Source: Antedon mediterranea (Eukaryota; Echinodermata; Crinoidea; Comatulida; Antedonidae). Taken from it: DNA of 64,000 nucleotides. Of the stretch, positions 33,709-47,400 are shown in pieces (the stretch's first letter is position 1; every line of letters begins with the position of its first letter). Under the pieces are notes generated by a model, which ran no database searches, was not told the DNA's origin, and worked only from the letters and a program-made list of their open reading frames with translations. The stretch spans positions 9,172,501 through 9,236,500 of the forward strand of contig NC_092672.1 of NCBI RefSeq assembly GCF_964355755.1, in the 5' to 3' direction. A program made the translations under genes and the position numbers.

Positions 33709-36700
33709 AATTTAAAACACAGCCAACACAAAGGAGAGTATGTTTCAGAATACAGTATTCTATTCACAAATGGATGACGTGTATTATTAGTGACATATTA
33801 TTTCTTACGGCGGCTTCTGATGAGGAAATTATCGGCACTGCCGAAAAGGGTTAGGCCTACTAAGTTGGTTGTAGACAGTTGAAGAAACAGATTCTACAAT
33901 ATAGGGCAGGTAATATTAAATAACACTACTCAAGCAACGTACAGTATTCTTTACTATATGACGATACTTTATAGAGCCTAAGACATTGTTCTCTTTATAG
34001 TAATGTACAGTTACGGTTAATAAGGCTTTACAGTAGATATGTTTTCTAGTTAAATTATATATTCTAACACATTTTATTACATTAAATTGATATGTAAGTT
34101 TGTCATTTATATCCGGTATATTCTATTTTTACATAAACTTATGTACGTTTTGGGTGTTTTTTAATACAGTATTATCACTACTTCCATACACCATTACATT
34201 CTTTCTATCTTGTACAAATAACTTTCGATTTTTACGATGTTTAATCTTGGACAAAACGCTTTTGTCCATGGTTTAATTGATGTATGTTAGCTTACATTAA
34301 GTAAATTAACAAAATCAATCAAGTCAGCATTATACTATAGCATGTATATTAGGCTGAATAATAAACTTTTAGAAGCGAATAATATTCCACTTCATAATAA
34401 CTGCAGTAAACAGTGGAATTACTGCAGCAGATGGTCACGAATTCAAGTGTAATTTTATTTTAATATGCACAAGTCTCATACCAAAAAAAAATTCTCCTAC
34501 TGAAATCAAAATAATAATCAGTTTAGCACCCATTGAAATCAAACAACACCAGTAATTTGTTTTTCAATATAATAGCCATGTACACATTCTACAGAAAACA
34601 CAATATATACTTTCTAAACTACTCAACTAACTCATGGAGAAAAACACTTATCCTAAACTTAACAACCATTATCATATAATACATATCAACACTACAATTT
34701 CTACTTTTCAAAAAATACAAAATCCTCAATTGCATTTAAAACATTAAATGATTACATTGCACAAAACGAATAACATAAAATGTATAACTTATAATAGCTA
34801 TTATACTAGTATATACAACATAGCAGCGAAAGAAGTTATATTAGACGACACGATACAGCGTTGATATGTTAAAATGATAGACCTGTATGATACTGTATTA
34901 GGCAAAAGCAACAAAGTATTAGTTACAAAGGTGGCAGTCTATAAAAGAAAGGATTCTATTTTTCTGCCTGAATAATCGCAAAAATATTAATGTTTTAATT
35001 TAAGAAAATCTACTTTTCTCTCTCTTCACTTATTTAAATGCCTGAACTTTTAGATCCACTTACTCAGAATAAAATAACGTATTCATTGTACACAAACTTT
35101 CTTTTAAAATTGTATAAAGTAAATTCATTCTTACTTTATTTGAAACACATCTGGCTTGTTAAACTAGCGTCCCATACCCACAATGAATCCCGAATACAGT
35201 ACTAATCTTTCTCCGTATTTATGCCTTTTATGCATTACGTCATTCTATAAATTAATCATGCATAATGGATTGTAACTAGCGCCATCAAATATTATGTGCA
35301 TTGATGTCAAAATAGCAAGTTCCAACGCACGCCAAGCAAAAAATTGGGCATTTTCAAAACAGGCATTAATGTACTCTATTTGTCTTGAACCACACCATAC
35401 CGTTCTAGCATAAAACACTGTCTCAGTTTTTAAAAAAACATAACAAAATCAATACCAGCTTCCAGAGCTGTAAAATTAACCTAAATAAAAATTGACAATG
35501 TTTAGCTATTTATTTCAGCAAATGTACATGAAAGTATTCAGAAGACATTGCACTTTATAAAGACACTACACTTATTGGTTGAATAAGTACATTTTACTTA
35601 TTATATTGAATAAGTAATATCAAGTCTAGAATATAAGTCCTACACAACACTAACATGCATTACATTATGGCAAGCAAATCTGGTCAATAGAAAACACAAC
35701 ATACTGTATGTTTTATGAGTTATTTTTTTCCAACTTCTAACTACTTCATTTAAAATATTCATATCAAGGTTAATAAAAAAACATAAAGTTTTTTATTTCT
35801 TTTATAAATCAATAATATTGAAACCATGGAGGTTAAACTAAATTATAAATTATCATTCTAAAACATGCAGCTGCCTCGCTAGAGAGCTTTGGTATTAACA
35901 TGTTTCAAATACTCCTTTGGAACACCCCTATTCAGAGGAAAAGAGGACACCCCTATTAATGGGACACATGGTGCTAATAAAAAGAACCAAAAGAAGGCTA
36001 GAATATATAACAGATGTTATGTTTCAGAAGAGAATAGTAACAAAGAAGCAAACTTTTACAGGAAAACAGAATGTCTCATATCTATGTTAACATTTAACCA
36101 ATTTTAAAAATCATAATTAGAAGCTCATCAAAATATTTATACATGACTCAGTTTGAAACCTATTATGATTCACATAAACAAATACAAATAATTGTTATAA
36201 AAGAGCTTCTAATGTTTTGAACGAATATACTAAATATAAAATATTATACTCAATAAATTGATAAATTGCACTCTTTTGAAATATTAAACATATAGAAATC
36301 TAAAATAATCTTTAAAAAATTAATTAATAAAACAGTAATATAATTGGTGTTTCGATAATTAAAAACTAATAATTACAGCTTGATTTTACTGACTGGGCCT
36401 GCAATGTCACTCTGGACTATTAGTTGAAAGTACACTGGGCTAGTAGCAACACTTTTCAACAAAGAACACACAAGATACACATCTCCACTTACAGAACCAC
36501 CGACAGTGTTTTGTTAATGTTTGGAAATGTTTAAGAAAAGAGAAACAAATTAATTCTAGTCCTACCCAAAATACTTATATATTAGTGAAAGTGAACTGTT
36601 GAAAGTAAAAACAAAACTAGACCATATCAAATGGTCAAGCACCAAGAATAATTTAAATAAACATACGTAGTAAAAAAATATAGATAAAATTTTAAATTCA

Positions 36701-38163
36701 TTTTTGGTCTTCCATTGTAACACAAAATAATATGTGTCATAAAAGTAGCACATACAACAAGCCAAGTGACCACACATTTTCATTGTGACACATACCACAC
36801 CACTGCTAAATATGCATATCCGCTTGCAGCAGAGCAAACAGTTCTATGTTAAAATTCTAGTGGGGTTCTCACATGTTATATTTAGAGCATTTGGGCAAGT
36901 CCTTCTCACAATGAATTTACAATGCCTAAAGTACAACCCCTGTTTAACATTTAACATCATTTTCAAAGATATCTCCTGCAGCACTTGTGTTGCTCATTTA
37001 AGATATTATTAACACTGCTTTTAATATTATAGAACACCATCAGTTCTTCATAAAACATTTTCGTTTCTATTGTGCCTAATGAGTGAATATGACCAATAAT
37101 TCATATAAAAACTATAATAAATATAAAATACAATAAGATGTTCAATCAATCAAAGAAGGTTATTGTCCAATAATTTATAATTGTTTTAAGGTGTGGACGT
37201 TAACTACATAAATTGGGTTAGGTAAGGATTTATTGGTAGAACTCACACCAAAGAATATGAATGTGTATGAATGCTAGGTACTCCTGCGTGTCAATTCTTC
37301 TCAGAGCTCTCACACACAATGTAACAAGTTCAATTTGATATTAAACAAACAATTGTGAAAATGTGAACAATGAGAAGCAAACATGAATGCTACATAGCAA
37401 CTAAAGCTAACTACATAATATTTAAGAACTATACTACAATCTTACTCCACGGTATATGTACTGTATATTCTACAACCTAAACTATTTATTTTCTAAATAC
37501 TGATGAGGATGTTAAATAGCCAAGAATGGATTCTACCATAATGAAGAGTACTATTTATTTGTCAACATCTGTTTGACGGAATGGCCTAATCTTTAATAAA
37601 TTTTTTTAAAGTGATTGGATTAAGTTGTTATTAAAAATAATCAGCAGAAAGAGGCACCATAAAGTCACACCTTTCTGTGAAACAAATGGGAGAAGATATC
37701 CTTTAAACAAAAAAGTTTACTTGTGGTAGTACTATAATCAAGAAAGATACTCTTCCCTACTATAATTCTTACCACTTTAAATTTGGGAAAAATGCTGAAA
37801 AGAATACATGGATGTATATATTTCATGATTGACTTCAAACCAGTGTAATTATATCAAACAACATAGAACGGGCTGCCTATATTACATTGTATTAAAAATA
37901 TATTATTAAAAAAAAACTACCCTCCTTATGCTGCTGTTATTCTGACCTTTTTTAAATAACATTTTTGTAAGACTTACATTAATATAAACCCTACCGTAAT
38001 TTAATATATCATTTCCTTGACTAAATTTAAAGAGTATGACATCAGTTTCATTTTAAAGTTAGCCTATCATAAACCTACAAGTAATCATAGTAAGACACAG
38101 TTTAAAACCACATTTACAGTACATAGTCAGACAAACATTTTGTTACTGTGTTATGCAATTTTA

Positions 38164-38279
38164 GTACAGTATATAGAGCCTTTCCTTTAGGACATCCCTA
38201 CTTTCTTTCTGATATATTATATGTTTTAACCCCTATTCAGGGTTCTGATGGTGTCCCTTTAATAGAGGTTTTACTGTAT
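38164..38279. repeat. Degenerate CAGTAGAACC-type MITE
   Basis: 'tacagtatatagagcc' on the left, 'atagaggttttactgta' on the right and the internal 'cccctattcaggg' and 'gtgtccctttaata' match the family at 41088-41258 and 48753-48887. Confidence 0.5.
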
Positions 38280-38436
38280 TTAGATGGACAGCAAGATGTT
38301 TGACAGCTATACTACATAAAACTATTGAAATACTAATATATTAGATATTAATTACATAAGATAATTAGTACATTAGGTTGTATTTTTATTGACAGTTCTA
38401 TTTAAAATAAATAATTTAAACCTGAACGTTATCCAA

Positions 38437-41400
38437 TCAAACTGCTAACTGTGGTGAACGTCTAGAAATCTTGGACCGGATTGAACCAGCTAGAAGTGGG
38501 TTGAAGGCATATAACCAATCAAAAACGTCCTTGTCTCCCACTGTTTGGAGCAAAAATCCACGGTATTTGGTGCAGACAGAGAATGTGTTCGCAGTCTATG
38601 AAAATATTGTGAAAAAAACAAGATATTGAAACTTAGAGAGAAAAGGACCATTAACTTGTCAATTCGAGTTTATAAATTAATTTCTAGTTGCTTTCTTGCA
38701 TCCCATATGTTTTACAAGTTTAGTGTTGGTGGAGTTTTACCTAATTAATGAAAAATAATGCTTACCCCAATCATTGCTCGCTGATCTTCACTGTATTCTA
38801 TTCTGGCAGTTGCTAAATTAATTAAGCCTCTTTCTACTGGATCTTTTTCGCTCTTGAAGAAGAACACATAAGGTCGTCGTACTATCACGTATCGTGTCAC
38901 CCATCCTTTGGTCTTCTCTTCTAGAAAGTTTAGGTATCCTCGTCTTGATATAATTGGACTGAAATAATCATAATTTGGTAGAGATTAGAATAGAATTAAA
39001 TCTCTGGGAAACAATTATATCTTTAATTCTAGAAAAAAAATTGTTGCCATCCAAGCCTACTATACCTTATTCTGACTTCTTCAACCTCTGGGATATAAAG
39101 CGATCTCCGCCTTCTACTCAAAAGATCATCTGGGGCTTCCTGACTCAGAATTCCTGGGAGGTCTGTCGGTACAGGTAACCGACGAGCCATCCTAGGAGAA
39201 AGGCTTCGCAAATCTGACTCCGACACGCACTTTCGCAATGTTTCAGTTTGCGTAGTAGGACATGGTTCAAAGTCGCGTATACCACCACCTTCCTCTGGGC
39301 TTTCTCCGTCAGTACTTAGTGTTTCTGTCACCTGCAACAATTTAAATCATCGTTCATGAAATCATGCATCATAAGGAATCATGTCAAAACTATTCAAAGT
39401 ATGTTTGTTTCTGTCAAGTTTATAAGTCAGTCACTGTAAATAAACAGTGTATATGATTGATTACCCAAAAAAGCTTGGTAAATAATTACATAACCAGGTT
39501 AAAGAGTAAACAAAATCTTGATACTGAAGTAGAATAATTTTGGCATGGCCTTCTTTAAACTTTCTAACTTTTTATTTCTTTGCAAACTTTGTAGAAAATC
39601 ATACTTCTGTAAAAGCCTCATCAATACAAATCCACCAACCAAATTGTTTTATTTACAGGTAGCATGCAGCATGCAAATTAACACTTTACCTGTACATGTG
39701 GCAAGTCAGATATCTGCATCTTTTCCAGACTTAGAAGTTTTAAGCACTTGGTTAGCAGTTCTTGTTTTTCAACTGGCAAGATGGAATCTTCATCATCATC
39801 TTCTTCTTCAACAACTGGTTCTCGTTCGTAACTCTTGACATGCCCACTTAGCTTGTCTTTCAGAGAAAGAGTATGCCTGGCTTTTTCAACCTACAACAAC
39901 AAGTTTGAAAACGCATATCCTGTATTAAATATTTACATTATTGAAAAATTAATCAGATAAATTAAAATTAAAACAGTTATTCTAGACCTCATTTGGATAG
40001 TTAAAAACAAAAGGGTTTATTTTTAGCAAGTAAATAGACTTTCAAACAACTGTGTTTACATTTACTTTTTTTTAATTATATATTAAAAGATTATTTTAAA
40101 GTTTTTTGCAAAACTTTAATTTTTAGCTGAATCCTCATACTTACCTCTTCAAGTCTTTTAATTTTCTCTAGTTCCCATTGATGGTCAAGAATGAGTGAAT
40201 CGGCACGTGGGCGCCAACCTTTCAAGTTCTCTTCTCCTCGCACATATGTTCCCGATGTGTCTATAACTTTGCGCAGTCTTCGCTGTGTACCTGAAAAGAC
40301 AAATTAATAAAATAAGGTAAATAAAGTTATAGGCAAAATAAAAGCTTTAGTGATCTACATATTTCTATTTGCATAAATTTGCATAAATTTAAACTTTTGC
40401 ATGTGGCAATAACCTTAATCTTCCAAAGTTGTAGATATTATTTTTTTTAAATGCCAATTAAATCTTTCCTTATGAATCTGTCTATGAATTTGGTTTGCAA
40501 AATGATATAACCTTGAAAATTGTTAACTTATTTCTTCATGGTTACACATAAATACAGCATATAAATACACCATTATTATTGGTATTTAATACAGTAAGAC
40601 AGATCTTAAAGATAACATAAAACAAATGTAAATTGAGGGATTGATTACAATATAAAACATTATAAAATGTTGACATTTTTTCATTATGATTTCTAAAGTA
40701 GTGGTGCTATTTTCACAAATACCTTGGTAGTACGTTATGACTTTACCAAGGGCATAATATTAGAAGGCAAGCACCAAGATGATATACAATATTAATAAAA
40801 TTCATAGTAATAAAACTAAATATAAAAACAACATTCTAAAAGACTAGCAAAGTGAAGAATATTTCAAGATTCTCTAAGGTTGTGATTAGCAATTAATTGT
40901 GTGTATACATTTCAAATCTTGTACTTGACCAGAACAACACTAAGGATTAAACAAATGTATGTGTGGATAAAAACATGATACAACTTAAAATGGAATATTC
41001 ACTGGAAGAAAAACACTTTGGAATAAATATGATCATTGAAGTAAATGAAGATATACATATATGGTTACCAAAAATCATGATAAATTATACAGTAGAACTC
41101 CTCCTTTGAGATACACCAATTCGGCGATCACCAATTTTCAGATACACACCCCTATTTAGGGGGAATTTTCTTGAACAGGAACAAGAGTCAAAACACATTT
41201 TAACCCCATTTAGGATACGCCTCAATTTAGTGATACTTTTGAGAGTGTTCTACTGTATGAATACAATAGGAATTAAATATTGATGGTTAATGGAACAACT
41301 TGGTAAACAAACACAATAAATAAAATTATTGATTTATATGATATCACGCAAATGCAAAGGGCTTTTATCGTGCAACATCAAATTATATATGCCCCATACA

Positions 41401-44400
41401 ATGAACCAAAACAGTTATAACATTAAAATTATGGTTAAAAAGTGTATTTCACCATCAAAACTTCAGTTAGCTGAAATTAATATATAAAATAATATAGATA
41501 ATAAAATAAATCAACTTAAAAGAAAGCAAAAAATAAAATGCAAAAACGAAAATACTTTTCTTTATTAATTTTCCATGCAAAATTACCAAATTAATTTAGG
41601 GTAATTTTTGAATGAGAATGCTGTTATAAATAACATGTTTTTCATGGTAAAATTGTATAGATTAGCTGTTGTAAGTTATACAAACTTTGCCTTGTTATTT
41701 CTTGTTGTAGAGGTAATTCATTTATTTGTAAATATACTCTCAATCCAATTGTATTGTTAATTTATTTTTTATCAGATTTCAATTATTTAAAAAAAGACTT
41801 TACATAATTCTAAAATGTTTATATATTCAGCCTCTGACTGCCGTTTGGTATTTGTATTTTTATACCAAATAAAATAATATATTTTGGAAGTTGGATGCAC
41901 AGTGAAAAGTAGACAATTTGCACTTTTATAGTTTTAATAATATTAATATTTAATATTTCAGATGATTTGATGGTAAATATTACACTTCTCCATAATGAAT
42001 GTATGCAATACCGTTTGCCTCATTCTATGAAAACATTTTAATTTTTATCCTTACCCAGGGGAGAGTAGGCGGGAGAAGAAGGGGAGGTGGACACCAGAAG
42101 GTCCCGTAGATCATGATGGCTAAAAGATTTTCCTGATTGGGGAAGAAATATTTATAGTATAATAATATGAGTTATGGAAATTAAGTGATAAAACATGTCC
42201 AGGATAAAACATTCCTGTTTAATTCCATTATATCGACACTACTGTACTTACGTATATTATTGTATTAATTCAATTATTTTGTTACTATTGTAACAGAAAT
42301 GTGGAAGAAAAACTAAACATTTGTATAAAAATTAATGTAATAATGTTTAGTTCTTGTATTTCACATTAATAAAAAAAATATACATAGTTCTCAGCTGGAT
42401 TCTGGGAAATAGCAGACTGTAGGGGCATGATGGGAAGTGTTATGTTTGAGGCATTGTGGGATCTCAGGTTGAGCATTAACAAAGTAAATAAAGATTTGAA
42501 ACTTAACAAATTAAATTGCACAACAGAAAATATTGAAAGAAATAAAATTAAAGGAAAAGAATGAGCAAAAGGTAATTAATCACTCTAACAGAAAATAAAA
42601 CATTAGTTTTAATGAAATTGAGAAAAAGAGCAAAAGTCATTATTTTCCCAAACATACTGATAATAATACTCATTTTGTTAGAAAATGATAAAAACTATGT
42701 TTTACATTTGTTCATGTTATTTCTTCGTCTTTTTTTCAATTTCACTGTATAACGCAAAGTACCAAATAAAAAAAAATATATTGTATTTTATTAAGTGTGA
42801 ATTAAGTAAAATATCTGTTTAATAGTGGCTGCATCTACTTCTAGGCATAATAACAGTGCCCAATTCTGTATAGACCATGGTCATTTTTAATACCATTTTT
42901 TGTAATCATCACTTCAAATCCGTGTAAGAGTGAATATGTGCACAATAGTGGGATAGCCAGAAAGAGAAAGAATTTCTCATATGTCACAGAAGATATAGCC
43001 ACACAGTTGCAACAAAAAATATCAATTATAGCTTTTATAACACACCTGAGTGTATCCTTAATATCCGATTGGCTAATTTTTAACATATATGACATACAAT
43101 AGTTCTATTAAAACATTTTTATTGAATGGGTCTATTTTAGTGGTTCTATTGTTCATTCAGTTTTTTGCTAAATTTTGTGCAATGCAAGGCTGGAAACTGT
43201 TAAAAAACCAATCTATAGCATGCTCTATCTATACTGTACTCCACAGTCAAAATCCTTTTGAGTTGTAGGCCTATAGCTTCCAGCCAGGCTTTTGACATTA
43301 TTTCAAGATGAAAGGACCAGATTAATAGAATAAAACTGTACTTTAGAACTGTAGGTGTGTTATAAAACAAATAATGAATGTTTCAATATTTGTTGAATAG
43401 GGAAAATATTGTTATTTGTTAAATAGTATATAAACAGTCAATTAAAATTTTCTCTCCACTCAACTTATAAACATTCATTATTTGTATATATAAGGAACCA
43501 TTCCATATTATGTGACCAATAAATATTTTTTCACATTATTTATGACTACTTCAATGTTAAATGATCTGTTTAAAATAATAATATAAAAAAGAGTGTAAAC
43601 AAACCTGGACTCAACGCCTCTGAAGATCTCTTGAGAGATAACTCATACACTCCACTGACTCGATTACTAAAAGAAAAAAAAGTATTATATATTTTAAGTA
43701 GATAGCACAGTTTCATACTAATTCTTTTCATTGCACCCTTTCCTTCAGTTGCTTGACATGATAAGCTAATTCTGGCAGGTCACCACAAAGTCTAGTATTT
43801 TCCACTAGGTAAATTTGTTCGTGAAAATCGAAAGCGCCATATTATTAAGCATGCGTATTCATGGTTGCTATCTTCCAAATCTGCAATGTATTCTAGTTCC
43901 TGAGTTTTTTGCTTCAGCAAAATTGATAGAATAAATTTTTCCTACTTTTTGTGAAGAAAAACCAACCAATCAGATCTCAGGAAATGAGCTATGATGCATT
44001 CATGAGCCCTTATGTGAATTGAAAATCATGACTATTCGATCTTCTAGAGTGGAAAGGGTAACGACATTTTTTCTCTGCAAAACATTTTGCAAAAAGAATT
44101 CTTCTAGTGGAAAACAGGCTAAAGCCAACATAACAGATATAGTTATAGATACATACCAATCTGAGGATTTGTAATAGCCACCTCCAAAAAAGTTTCGGAA
44201 GGATCGTGTACTGGTAATCTTGGCGTCACGCTCATGCATCTGAAGGCAGAGGTCTTTGGTAAAGCAAGCTGATTGGCCACAGTTCTCCAACTGTAAAACA
44301 ACACAATTTTAATTTATACATTTTAATTTAACAAATTATACAAATATTCTGTGGCCTATGCCTTGTGGGTATTGCATAACATTTAAATAGAGTTTGCAAT

Positions 44401-47400
44401 GTACTACTATGTGAAACCTATTAATCATCAACCAGAAAAAAAAACAACATTCTTGTAGCAGCTCTAGGCAATTAGGGCAAATTATTTAGTGATAGAAAAG
44501 TCAGCATTGCTGCTGTGCATGAATAGCAGAAACTAGGTCAGCTTTCAGGAAATGTCACTAGGGTCTAGACAAGTAGGCCTATGTATAGAAGAAATACTTA
44601 TGTAAAATCAATCAAGATATATATCAAGTGACAAAGGTTATAAGTTAATATATTAAACAGGAATAGCATTTACTTTATTAAGGAAACTAGTGGGTCATGC
44701 ACTCTTTGCTCTGATTAGGAACACAGCAAGTAGTCTCATCTTAAAATACCAGTTGCTAACAAAGGAGCAAGATGATAGGGAATATATCATGTGCTGCTGG
44801 GTTTAACTGTAATAACACCATGTCGAATGTTGTTTTGCATACGAAGAATAAAACTAACTCACGACGGATCACACATAAAGCACAGAGGCTGTAAGTTACT
44901 TATTTTACATTTAAACCTTATTTAGCTGATTACTAATGCTAGTATTGTTATTAAACTTCTGCTTTCACACTTTACTGTATTGTCGAGTAACAACTGTAAT
45001 ACTAAAAGGTGAAGTGTTATTCTAAACATATAATAAAAAAAAGTTATTATTATTTATTTAAAGGATATTTGTTTATTAAATTAAAATATTATGTATTTTA
45101 TTGGCTGTGTTATTAATAATTTCATCAAATTGGTTTTGTAATGACACTTGTAGGCCTATAATAAGTATATATGAATTATTTATAGCATAAATGCCTGTAA
45201 AGTTTGATTATGCTGAGCAGATGTTTATATGAAATTCCTACCCAAGGCCATTATGAAATCAATCTGCTCTGAGCACCTATTTTTTTATAACCTTTGACCT
45301 GGAATAGAAGGAGGCATTACTGCTCTTATGTTATTAATTGTAAGGCACTCTCTCTATGATGTACATTGTTTACAGGAAGTAATGTAGTGAGAGATGTTCT
45401 AGTACAGTAAGCGGGACAGTAAGGTAAGTTGAAAGATGGAAAGTGTATAAAACGATTATAATTCAATGAATTGTTAAAATTAGATGTACACAGTATTAAC
45501 TAAGTTTAGGAATATAAATATTCCTTTTTATTTGTAAATTCATATTGAAATATAGATTTAGTACTGTTAAATGGTTAAATTTTTTGGCCAATCCAGCAGG
45601 CAAATTTTAGATAGATACATTCATAGGCTCAGACCTAAAACAATCTTTTCTTCAATATAAGTAAATATTTCCTAGGCTGACTGGTGTCAAAATTTAATTT
45701 ATAGTTTTTTTAATTTTTTGAAATATAAAACTAATACGTTTGCTTGTTTGTTTCATTCACGTGTATGAAATGCTGTTTTAAGAATGTATGTATTTTGCAT
45801 GAATTGAGTGATATTATTCTTATTTTTCCCATATACCTACTCTGTTCCAGGGGTTTTAATTTATAACTTCAAAGGAACATTGTATATCGCAACAATAGGT
45901 GGACGAAATAATGTGGTCCCATGGCACCAACAATTCAATTCAAAGCAGCCTTATCTGCTCAAAATTATTATTAATATATTTCTAAATTATTTAATAAATT
46001 TGTTTTGTTTAACTTTATACAGTATTTATTGTTGAAATCAGTTTATATAACGTTTGAGAGATGTCATATAAGAATATCACTAATTTCTATTATTACAACT
46101 ATAGATATAATTTGTATTGGTCATTTTTATAAATAATCAAGAATCAAGAAGAACATTTATTTGATTTAATACAAATAACAAAGAAAGAATAATTGAAACA
46201 ACAAACACGCATTTAATTATATAACTTATTATTATTATTATTATATTTACAGGAATATCAAGATGTATATTGTATTTATTCTATTACTCTCTGTCAAACA
46301 AGCAACTGGAAGCTGCAACCATGAAGGAAAGAACTGTGAATGGAACATGTTCGCACATCGATGTAGATGCCAAAACTTGGGTCTGACATGTGTTCCTCGG
46401 AACATTTTAGAATGTCCAAACATAATTTCCCTTCAACTCGAAAATAACAACATAACTGAGATAAATGTTACAGATTTGATGCCATATAAAGTAAAGTTAA
46501 CAAGCCTGAAATTATCAAATAACCAGATATCATCAATTGCTTTGGGATCATTTGAAGGTATGGCACATCTGGAAGAACTTTTCCTTGCTAGAAATCAACT
46601 GATATCTCTTCAAGATGGCATCTTTAGTGGATTAACGAGTCTGAAAAAACTATTTTTAAGTAGCAATAACATTAAGTCAATAGAAGATACTGTATTTAAT
46701 AATCTTGAAGAACTGCAGACTCTTGATCTGTCTGGAAACAAGCTGTCAACATTATCCAGCAATGTCTTCAGTGAGTTAGTAAAGTTAAGGGAACTGTATC
46801 TGTCCAGTAACTGCTTAATTCAAGTTCCAGCTTTTCTGGATACCATGCCTATATTGACAGAACTTGATTTGAGTAAAAATATGATATCTCTGTTTCCAAG
46901 GAATACTCTTTCTAAACTGACAAAGCTTAAAATCTTGGAACTTAGTTCAAATAATATAAGTTTCATTGAAAGGAATGCTTTGTATAATATGTCGTTCCTC
47001 GAAGAGCTTTACCTGGATAACAACACTATTACCAGTCTGCAACCAAATATACTGTGGGGCAATCAAGAAGAGATGTCTGATCTTCAGGCATTAACTATTT
47101 TTGATATTCATAACAATAATATAACAGAAATACTTAAAGATTTCATGAGGCATCTGCCTGCTATAGAAACTTTAAATCTGTCAGGAAATCAGATACAATC
47201 TATTGAACCTGCGTCATTTAGCGCCATGAATAATTTGAGATCTTTACTGTTACGGCAAAATCAACTGAATTATTTTGATAGCGATTTGTTTAAAGATGAA
47301 ACAGCTATGGATATAAAGGAGTGTAAAAAGGAGCAAAAAACATTCAATTACTTGCAAGATATTAATCTCTCAGAAAACAAAATGGTGTCTGCACCATCTG

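Larger units (their letters stand above)
33700..38436 (-). other. Non-coding stretch, possibly long KIF1 3' UTR
   Basis: 4.7 kb directly downstream of the KIF1 stop in its transcription direction. It has no coding exon and few recognisable repeats. A minus-strand AATAAA (plus-strand tttatt, 33703-33708) sits just before the satellite begins. Vertebrate KIF1 genes have multi-kilobase 3' UTRs, so this could be one, but the sequence alone does not prove it. A MITE-like fragment is at 38164-38279, and similar sequence lies near 35905-35970. Confidence 0.35.
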
